The notes beneath the pieces were generated by a model. The model was not told the origin of the DNA, searched no databases, and saw nothing but the letters and a program-made list of their open reading frames with translations. Positions 7,107-12,611 of a stretch of DNA of 12,611 nt are shown here, piece after piece; positions within the stretch are counted from its first letter, which is position 1; each line of letters starts with the position of its first letter. Location: NCBI GenBank assembly GCA_002479145.1, contig DLLX01000039.1, positions 1,837-14,447 on the forward strand. The letters run 5' to 3'. The translations under genes were made by a program, and so were the position numbers. The stretch is from Prevotella sp. UBA7551. Its GTDB lineage: Bacteria > Bacteroidota > Bacteroidia > Bacteroidales > Bacteroidaceae.

Positions 7107-7580
7107 TTAGCGCAAGAACTTAAACGCCTTGCCGCCAACACGGAGGATATATGCCCCCTTGGGCAGTGCGCTCACATCGATGGGTTGGCCATTATAGTGG
7201 GGCAGATCGACGCGGCTGCATCCGTTCAGGTCGAAAATAACAGCGTGCGTCACCGCATCGCACATGCCGCTCACGAAGATCTGCCCGTTCTTATAGCTCA
7301 TCTTGAGTTCGCTCTCCGCCTTGCTGGCGGCTGATATGTCGTTGACCAGTCCGTCAAACTTCAGACATCTCACGTAGTCGAAGCTGTAGGACCAGAGGAG
7401 GTCGATGGTTTTGATGGAGAATGTGGTGCCGTCGCCAAGGAAATCGATGTGGCGAATGTCGTCGAGACGAAGCCGATCGGGTGCCGATCCGTCCTTGGGC
7501 ACGACCAATAACTCCACCTGTGCGGAGGCCATGCCAAAGGAAAGCAGGGCCAAGGCGAGGGTCATTAAAGTCTTTTTCAT
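7107..7580 (-). CDS. Mini secreted protein: signal peptide, short strand motif and sorting-like tail (157 aa)
   Basis: I chose the ATG at 7580 because it opens a clear signal peptide (MKKTLMTLALALLSFGMASA). The frame extends upstream to 7628, but the extra 16 residues (MHFPIP...) look non-coding. Residues 23-47 (ELLVVPKDGSAP ... DDIRHIDF) match the N-terminal motif of the 446-residue neighbour. Residues about 88-157 resemble a type IX, type A-like C-terminal domain: KNGQIFVSG, AVIFDLNG, then IDVSALPKGAYILRVGGKAF ending KFLR. Almost nothing lies between these parts, about 40 residues with no known domain, so this is a very small cargo or an internally deleted one. It is 138 nt downstream of the 715-residue gene, but a strong terminator lies in that gap, so it probably uses its own promoter or read-through. 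Function is unknown; surface or outer-membrane location is inferred. Confidence 0.82.
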   Translation of the reverse strand: MKKTLMTLALALLSFGMASAQVELLVVPKDGSAPDRLRLDDIRHIDFLGDGTTFSIKTIDLLWSYSFDYVRCLKFDGLVNDISAASKAESELKMSYKNGQIFVSGMCDAVTHAVIFDLNGCSRVDLPHYNGQPIDVSALPKGAYILRVGGKAFKFLR

Positions 7581-7654
7581 TATCTTCTTGTCAATAATTT
7601 TGCAGTGAATAGGGATGGGGAAGTGCAAGCTGTCACCGCAATTAGGCTTGCTAC

Positions 7655-7707
7655 CAAAAGAAAAAGAGAAGGGGACTGCGCCTATTATCGGCCCACTCCT
7701 CTTCTCT
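7655..7707 (-). terminator. Rho-independent terminator after the 715-residue gene
   Basis: On the minus strand AGAGAAGAGGA (7707-7697) pairs with TCCCCTTCTCT (7675-7665), with 10 of 11 pairs, around a 21-nt loop that holds a further GCC/GGC pairing. A T-rich run TTTTTCTTTT follows directly (7665-7656). It begins 11 nt after the TAA at 7719. Stem followed by T-tract in this orientation only makes it the best terminator in the window. Confidence 0.8.
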
Positions 7708-7718
7708 CTGTCTCCTTA

Positions 7719-9866
7719 TTAGAATACCACCTTCACGCTTTCGCCGTTCGCCTTGACGATATAGGCGCCCGAAGGCACGGTGATGCGGGCCTGACCATTG
7801 GCATCTGCCTTGGCCACCAGGGCTCCGTCGAGGCTGTAGACCTGCACGAGGCCGTTGCCATTGACGACTATCGTGCTGCCCTCCACGCGGACATTGGCCT
7901 TGCTGAGGAGGTTAACCGACTCCACGCCCGTGCTCTCATAGCGTCCCACGGTCTCGGTATCGGTAGGCTGACTCTCCACAATCGCGCCCGTAGATGGGTT
8001 GGACTTGATGGCGGTTACGCGGTGACTGATCTCTGCCAAGTTGCCGCGGATGGGGATTTGGACATCAACGGAAGTGCCTTGCCACCAGCGATGATAGACA
8101 ATCGGGTCGACAAGCGACTCGCCGGCCTTGTAATTCTGGGTGATTTTGAGGTTATCGAAGAACAAGTTGGCAGGTGCGCCCACGCAGTAGAGGCCGATAA
8201 TCGAGCGAGTGCTGCCCTTTGTCAGCTCAATCGTGCGGTTCTGCCATGACGAGTTGAGGTCTTTCACGTAGATAAGCTCCTCCTGAGTGTAGTCATTCTT
8301 GGATGGATCCCAGTTGAACAAGGCCACGGCACACTGTGCGGTGAACTCTTTCACGCCACCCTCGTCGCCGTAATCAATGCTCTCGGTGTCGCCCCAAAGG
8401 TCCACATTGATGGTAATCTTACCGCCGTCTTTGGACAAATCGAGCTCCGGAGAGATGAGTCCGGCGTCGCTGTTGTTGTAAACATACTGATAACCATCGA
8501 CCTTTATGCAGCCGTCTGCCAAGGGGAAGCCGTTCTTTGCAATCCATCCACCCTGATTGACGGGCTGGACGACGTAGTTGTCGAGGGTGTAGTAGGTGGG
8601 ATTGGTGACGGAAGTCTGCTTCCACTCATCCTCGGTCATGGAGTAGCCCCAGCCCTCTCCGAGTGAGCCATCGGGACATTTCACGCCCGTGAAGTTCTCA
8701 TCGGTGACGGTGAACGGGCCGTCCTCGGTGGCCTTGCGGTCGCAGAAAGCCCAGTAGTTGTATCGCTCAGCCGAAGGAGCGGGCTCCCAGGAAGCGGTAA
8801 ACGTGCCCTTCTCCTGGTCGATGTCGGTGGAAGTGAGGTCCGTCGGAGCCACAAGGTCGCACACTAAGACTGGAGTCGGCTGGAAAGACTTGTGCCCTTG
8901 GGCGTCAACAGCTTGCACAGTGTAGTAGTAGTTCTGCCCGGAGATGATGCCGGAGACGGTGAACGTGGTGTCGTTCACGACCTGATTCTCTGCCGCATAG
9001 ACCTTGGCGTTGCCGTTGGTCTCGTCAATCCAGTAGGCATTGAGCAGATAATGGTCTGCGCCCTCGACCTTTCCCCAGTTGGCATGGAAGCTATCGCCCG
9101 TGTAATAAGTATGTCCGTAGAGCACAGGCATCTTGATATAGGGCTTCACCTGGTAGATACGGAAGTTGTCTATGTAGAGGTTGCCGAGCTCTTCACCCTG
9201 ATATTGCTGAGGATGGAAGATGTTGAAGATGCTGTAGTGGCCCGTATTCTGGAACATAAAGGTGTAGGTCTTCCACTCATTGTTGATGCCATCCACCTGC
9301 GAGTTGCCGAGCATGTCCCACGTCGGAGCCATGTTGTAGGTCTCTGCGCCCTCTACGATTATCGTTTGGTCGGGCTGTCCGTCGTCGGTTCGGACGTCAA
9401 ACTGCACGAAAGCCACCTGGTCGTTGTCGCCAAGGTCCACCATGCAGGTGTTCAAATGGCCCGGTTCCTCGGGGTTGGCGATGGCCACTGTGCCGCCGGC
9501 AGAGTAGATATAGCCGCCGCCCCAGCCCGACTGGTGGGTATATCCGTCGCGCATGGTCATCCAAGCGTTGCCGTCTTCGCGCACATACCACAGCTCATTG
9601 TCCGTGTCCGGCGCGCCCACGCTGCCCGTTTTCATCAAGGAGAAGTCCTCGGTAAGGATGTCCACCACCTGACCGTAGTCCGAAGGGTTGATGGCATCGA
9701 CACGCTGTACGCCCTGTGGCTTTGCGTTGGGCGCGGAGATGCGCTGTGCCGTCTGCGCCTTGTTGGCACTTTTGGCGCGCGACACCAACTGCTGCGCGCT
9801 CGAAACCGCCGGGATCGTGAGCAGACCCACGCCAAGTGCGGCTGATACAAGTAGTTCTTTCTTCAT
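7719..9866 (-). CDS. Secreted choice-of-anchor J / Fn3 protein with type IX-like sorting tail (715 aa)
   Basis: This is a probable surface adhesin or carbohydrate-binding protein. The ATG at 9866 opens the signal peptide (MKKELLVSAALGVGLLTIPA, cleavage near SSAQQ). The frame runs upstream to 9935 but would bury this peptide and cross the -7 box. A low-complexity linker (27-60) leads to a jelly roll at about 66-240 (DILTEDFSLM ... GNLYIDNFRIYQV). An Fn3 module spans 245-337 (HANWGKVEGADHYLL, SGQNYYYTVQAVDAQG). A second Fn3 module starts at 340 (APTDLTSTDID, FTASWEPAPSAERYNYW) but is interrupted by another jelly roll at about 385-577 (FTVTDENFTG, DAGLISPELDLS, NLFFDNLKIT). Fn3-like strands then resume at 598-640. 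The tail at 650-715 (VQVYSLDGALVAKADANG, SGAYIVKANGESVKVVF) matches the type A-like sorting pattern. It has its own promoter box and terminator, so it is probably monocistronic. No catalytic residues are recognised. Confidence 0.9.
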   Translation of the reverse strand: MKKELLVSAALGVGLLTIPAVSSAQQLVSRAKSANKAQTAQRISAPNAKPQGVQRVDAINPSDYGQVVDILTEDFSLMKTGSVGAPDTDNELWYVREDGNAWMTMRDGYTHQSGWGGGYIYSAGGTVAIANPEEPGHLNTCMVDLGDNDQVAFVQFDVRTDDGQPDQTIIVEGAETYNMAPTWDMLGNSQVDGINNEWKTYTFMFQNTGHYSIFNIFHPQQYQGEELGNLYIDNFRIYQVKPYIKMPVLYGHTYYTGDSFHANWGKVEGADHYLLNAYWIDETNGNAKVYAAENQVVNDTTFTVSGIISGQNYYYTVQAVDAQGHKSFQPTPVLVCDLVAPTDLTSTDIDQEKGTFTASWEPAPSAERYNYWAFCDRKATEDGPFTVTDENFTGVKCPDGSLGEGWGYSMTEDEWKQTSVTNPTYYTLDNYVVQPVNQGGWIAKNGFPLADGCIKVDGYQYVYNNSDAGLISPELDLSKDGGKITINVDLWGDTESIDYGDEGGVKEFTAQCAVALFNWDPSKNDYTQEELIYVKDLNSSWQNRTIELTKGSTRSIIGLYCVGAPANLFFDNLKITQNYKAGESLVDPIVYHRWWQGTSVDVQIPIRGNLAEISHRVTAIKSNPSTGAIVESQPTDTETVGRYESTGVESVNLLSKANVRVEGSTIVVNGNGLVQVYSLDGALVAKADANGQARITVPSGAYIVKANGESVKVVF

Positions 9867-9916
9867 TGAATTAAATGATATTATGAATAAATTGAATTGA
9901 CAAACAGTTTCAACGG

Positions 9917-9924
9917 CAAAGTTA
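9917..9924 (-). promoter_or_regulatory. Bacteroidota -7 box for the 715-residue gene
   Basis: Minus-strand TAACTTTG (plus CAAAGTTA) matches the Bacteroidota sigma-factor -7 consensus TAnnTTTG exactly. It lies about 50 nt upstream of the ATG at 9866, giving a short AT-rich leader. A matching -33 TTTG is not obvious. This supports the ATG at 9866 over the more upstream in-frame ATG at 9935, which would start before the promoter. Confidence 0.6.
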
Positions 9925-9962
9925 CGCAAAACCATCCGTCCTTTCCACCGAATCTGACCGGC

Positions 9963-9988
9963 TACTATTACTGATTCGGAAAATAGTA
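9963..9988. promoter_or_regulatory. Possible operator: TACTATT/AATAGTA inverted repeat
   Basis: TACTATT (9963-9969) and AATAGTA (9982-9988) form a 7-bp inverted repeat with a 12-nt spacer. It lies about 40 bp upstream of the -7 box of the 715-residue gene, where an activator could bind. The rest of the gap up to 10225 holds no gene that I can support. It contains only a small CACGC/GCGTG hairpin (10101-10113) enclosed by a long-range GGAAAGT/ACTTTCC pairing (10085-10091 with 10141-10147). Confidence 0.25.
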
Positions 9989-10225
9989 ATCAAAACACTA
10001 TCTTTCTACCATAAAGGGCTCTTTTCGTGGGACAAGCAGCCCAAGACTTTCTCTCTCCACCGGCATTGCCGTCGCTGCTCAAGGGGAAAGTCGACCCACC
10101 CACGCTCTGCGTGCGGCCATTCTCAGACGCACCACCGCCCACTTTCCTTTCTTGTTCCTATTATATGAGCACATCCTCCTGCCTTACTTCATGGGCAGTC
10201 CTTCTAAAGGCTGAAGCTCATCTTC

Positions 10226-12094
10226 TCACACCGGCTCCTCCGAATACTCCTCGTCCTCGTCTTCCTCAACCCGCACGGGGGCGTTTTTCCGCTCTGCCGA
10301 CATCTTCTGATAGGTGGAAGGCTTGATGCCTGTTATCTTGGTGAAGACGTTGATGAAGTTGGCCTGCGACTTGTAACCGACGCTTTCCGCAATGGCACGG
10401 ATGGTATAGTGGCCGTAGTGCTCCTCGTCATTCATGCGGGTCATGGCCTTTTTCACGCGGTAGGAGTTGAGGAAGGTGCGGAAGTTCTCCTTATATACAG
10501 CATTGATCACCTGCGACACATAGCGCGAGTTGCTCCCCACCATCGTCGCAAGCTTCTCTATGCCGAAGTCGCTCTCGCAATAAGCCTCCGTGCTCTCCAT
10601 CACATGAAGGATGGCACTAAGCAGTTCGTTGCGCAGCTTCTCGGGCAATCGCAACGCATTTTTGCCCATTTCATCGATTTTCGGAAGCGATTCCACCCGT
10701 TGCAGCGCCTCCATCTCGGGCAGTTTTCTTTCCTTTCTGACGACATTGCCGTCGCTGCTGCCCGCTTCCCCTTGCTGCTTCTGAAGCTCCTCTATCTTGG
10801 TCTCCATCGCCTTGATGGACTGCATGTAGGCGTTCTTGGTGATGATGTCCTCCTGACTCTTGTCAAAGAGCAGCCTGTAGGACTTTGTGATGACGTGCTT
10901 CTGTCGCGCAATGACGACCAGCAGGACCAGGAAAACGACCAAGAAAGTGACCAGCATCACGAGGGCATTGCGCTGCGAGGAGATGGTATGCGACTGCGTG
11001 AGGTTCTCGACCGAGAGCTTGTCGATGGCCTCCGACTTCGTGTTCATCTCATGAAAGTAGAGCGCATTGCGGATGGCATTGAACTCATTGAGGTTGTACA
11101 CGCTGTCGGAAAGCACCAGATATTGCTGCTTATAGGACAGGGCGAGGCTCTTGTTGATCGGCTCATAGATTTCCGAGAGCGTCCGAAAGGTCGTAATGAG
11201 GAGCGCGGTGTTGCCCGTTGCCTTGGCAATCTGCTGGTTGCGCAGCTCATAGACCAATGCTGAGTCGCGCCGACCAAGCTGAAGGAAGATCGTGGACATC
11301 GTGCCGTAGGCCGAAGCAAGGCTGATCGGCTGGAGCTTATGGCTCCCGCAGTAGGCCACTGCCTTGCGAAGGGCGCCGATTGCCTTGTGGGGTTGCTTCT
11401 CATAGAGCAGCACCTGGGCCTCGGTCATGTAGACATCATACTGGTAGCGGACACGTTTCTCCGGGTGGGCAAGCAGCTCCCGCTGCCAGCGGCGGTACTG
11501 CGAGACGGGGGTCTTGTCGGTATAGGCGAAGATGAGGTTGTTGAGGGCCATGTTCTCCAGCGCATAGTCCTTGAACTTCCTGGCCAGGGCGAGCGACTTC
11601 TTGTACAGCTCCGAGCTTTGGTCGAAGTCGTGAAACATGCTGTACACGTTGCCGATGTTGCGGTAGAGGGTGGAGAGCTCTCGCTCCAGATGCTTCTCCT
11701 CGCAAATCTGCAGGCTGCCCATGTAGCGCTCCATCGCCTTGCCGTAGATGCCTTGCCGGTAATAAATCAGTCCGGCATGGTGCTGGGTGTGCGCATAGAG
11801 GGCACGGTTGCCGCTTGCCTCGCGCGCATTGACCACCTCGAAGCACAGCAACGCACTGTCGAGGAGGTTCTTCTCCAGCAGTCTGTCGCCCAAGGCGGAG
11901 AGCTGCGCGTCGGTTTTCTTGGCCATTTGCGACGAGACCCGCGTCACTTGCGGTTGTGAGGAGCGGGCCGCATGAACTACAGACGCATTCGCCGGCGACG
12001 AGGCGGCACGGCCGCTGCGCCCCTGGGCGGTAAAGGAAAGCGCCGCCCAGCAGGACAAAAGCGTGAGGATGCGTAGGAGGTATTTTGTTATCAT
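10226..12094 (-). CDS. Membrane-bound TPR / AraC-type helix-turn-helix regulator (622 aa)
   Basis: The architecture is that of a one-protein signal-to-promoter regulator typical of Bacteroidota. Residues 1-24 form an export signal (MITKYLLRILTLLSCWAALS). Residues about 62-345 are helical TPR-like repeats predicted to lie in the periplasm (DSALLCFEVVNAREASGN, GLIYYRQGIYGKAMERYMGS, NIGNVYSMFHDFDQSSELYK, DSALVYELRNQQIAKATGN). A transmembrane segment lies at 377-397 (NALVMLVTFLVVFLVLLVVI). A cytoplasmic coiled coil follows (about 405-441) and then a linker. The AraC-type DNA-binding domain spans about 508-598, with a first HTH (IEKLATMVGSNSRYVSQVIN) and a second (IRAIAESVGYKSQANFINVF) ending in the family motif GIKPSTYQ. 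The C-terminus is acidic (EEDEDEEYSEE). The ATG at 12094 starts at the signal sequence; the frame continues to 12199 without a better start. Targets are unknown; the neighbouring secreted-protein genes are an inference only. Confidence 0.9.
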   Translation of the reverse strand: MITKYLLRILTLLSCWAALSFTAQGRSGRAASSPANASVVHAARSSQPQVTRVSSQMAKKTDAQLSALGDRLLEKNLLDSALLCFEVVNAREASGNRALYAHTQHHAGLIYYRQGIYGKAMERYMGSLQICEEKHLERELSTLYRNIGNVYSMFHDFDQSSELYKKSLALARKFKDYALENMALNNLIFAYTDKTPVSQYRRWQRELLAHPEKRVRYQYDVYMTEAQVLLYEKQPHKAIGALRKAVAYCGSHKLQPISLASAYGTMSTIFLQLGRRDSALVYELRNQQIAKATGNTALLITTFRTLSEIYEPINKSLALSYKQQYLVLSDSVYNLNEFNAIRNALYFHEMNTKSEAIDKLSVENLTQSHTISSQRNALVMLVTFLVVFLVLLVVIARQKHVITKSYRLLFDKSQEDIITKNAYMQSIKAMETKIEELQKQQGEAGSSDGNVVRKERKLPEMEALQRVESLPKIDEMGKNALRLPEKLRNELLSAILHVMESTEAYCESDFGIEKLATMVGSNSRYVSQVINAVYKENFRTFLNSYRVKKAMTRMNDEEHYGHYTIRAIAESVGYKSQANFINVFTKITGIKPSTYQKMSAERKNAPVRVEEDEDEEYSEEPV

Positions 12095-12203
12095 AAAGGT
12101 AAAATCATTGAGACCACACGGCACTAAATAGACAAATAGCCCGTGTATTGCACTTACCGGATGCCCATTCGGCGCAAGGCGGACCAAGGCAGAATACACA
12201 TTG

Positions 12204-12211
12204 CAAAATTA
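12204..12211 (-). promoter_or_regulatory. Bacteroidota -7 box for the regulator gene
   Basis: Minus-strand TAATTTTG (plus CAAAATTA) is an exact TAnnTTTG match about 110 nt upstream of the ATG at 12094. No good TTTG -33 box lies at the usual 19-21 bp spacing, so strength is uncertain. The in-frame ATG at 12199 would fall at about the transcription start, which supports the 12094 start. Confidence 0.5.
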
Positions 12212-12560
12212 CAAAATTCTTATTTACCAAGGATTGGCTTCCTGTTATTTTTACTTAAACACGGAAAATTGGGGCGAATTTTTGCTAAAAGACGCCAAAA
12301 GGGATTCGTTCGGCGGGTGCTCCAAGCCGTTGGAGCGTTGGCAATCAGCGCACTTCCTCCCCTTCACGCTACCCAAAGGCAACATCACCCAGTGCGCATG
12401 GGCCGTCGTTGTCCACCGAAAAGCAATAGGAAATGTCCAAGACGCAGGAGGGCAAAGGCTGAAGGGCAGCCGAAGCGTGCCCTTCTTGTACGCAGAAACG
12501 TAACGTTTTGAATATCAATACGTTGTAGAAGGCGTTATCATTCAGCCTAAATTACTCCGA
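12212..12560. other. Gene-poor upstream region with several hairpins
   Basis: No gene here has support. Two overlapping plus-strand frames stay open for about 100 codons, but neither gives a recognisable protein. Structures seen are GCTCCAA/TTGGAGC with a GCCG loop (12319-12336), GAAGGGCA/TGCCCTTC with a 9-nt loop (12461-12485), and the 13-bp palindrome AAACGT-A-ACGTTT (12496-12508). The second hairpin is followed only by TTGTA, which is weak for a terminator. A structured non-coding RNA or a degenerate repeat is possible but unproven. Confidence 0.3.
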
Positions 12561-12611
12561 TTTTTAATTTAAAAATTATAGAAAAATAAATTAAAAATTC
12601 CGAGTTTTTAA
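12561..12611 (+). repeat. AT-rich 22-bp-period array (copy 2, runs off the window)
   Basis: TTTTTAATTTAAAAA starts at 12561, the variant AAAATAAATTAAAAA at 12583, and TTTTTAA at 12605 where the window ends, again an exact 22-bp period. The middle unit AGAAAAATAAATTAAAAA (12580-12597) is identical over 18 bp to the reverse complement of the middle unit of copy 1. The two copies point in opposite directions and bracket 12561-5398, that is the GC-rich gene block. Confidence 0.65.

Noticed and set aside
10027..10326. 99-codon plus-strand frame downstream of the regulator's stop
   Set aside because: The translation is Pro/Ser/Leu-rich without a domain, overlaps the 3' end of the regulator on the opposite strand, and has no promoter box. 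Not supported.
12201..12503. 100-codon plus-strand frame in the gap upstream of the regulator
   Set aside because: It overlaps a second open frame (12143-12511), its start falls on the regulator's -7 region, and no domain or export signal is seen. Kept only as a note in the gene-poor region.

Overview
The window looks like chromosome of a Bacteroidota bacterium, most likely Prevotella or a close relative. The reasons are the signal-peptide-bearing multidomain secreted proteins (choice-of-anchor J jelly rolls, fibronectin III modules, type IX-like C-terminal tails), a one-protein TPR/membrane/AraC-type regulator, and -7 boxes of the Bacteroidota type (TAnnTTTG). No rRNA, tRNA, CRISPR array, transposase or integrase was seen. 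Every confident gene is on the minus strand, so transcription runs right to left. The genus is an inference from protein style, not from a marker gene.

Left block (about 29-4870, roughly 42% GC in two lines counted). A very large secreted adhesin-like gene (92-4588) is cut by one in-frame TAG at 830-832. Reading through it would give a 1498-codon protein ending in a sorting-like tail. Just upstream is a 40-codon stub (4627-4749): a signal peptide plus the first residues of what looks like another choice-of-anchor J protein. A terminator hairpin follows the big gene at 29-76. Upstream of the stub lie an FNR-like palindrome and a run of nine G.

Junction (about 4870-5533). This has no convincing gene but is rich in structure. 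There is a 193-bp segment bounded by perfect 18-bp inverted repeats (MITE-like) with an internal hairpin, then degenerate direct repeats, then an AT-rich array with an exact 22-bp period.

Right block (5534-12211, 55-73% GC in lines counted). In transcription order it holds a TPR + transmembrane + AraC-type HTH regulator (10226-12094), a 715-residue secreted choice-of-anchor J protein with a sorting-like tail (7719-9866), a 157-residue mini secreted protein (7107-7580), and a 446-residue secreted protein of three Fn3-like modules (5607-6947). The 715-residue gene has its own -7 box and a strong terminator. The 157- and 446-residue genes share an N-terminal motif and could be co-transcribed. 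A plausible but unproven reading is that the membrane-bound regulator senses a cell-envelope or nutrient cue and controls surface proteins such as its neighbours.

The right edge (12561-12611) carries a second copy of the 22-bp-period AT-rich array, inverted relative to the first, so the two copies bracket the whole GC-rich block. That pair and the MITE-like element are the least explained structures here. I do not see a clearly new enzymatic or defence system.
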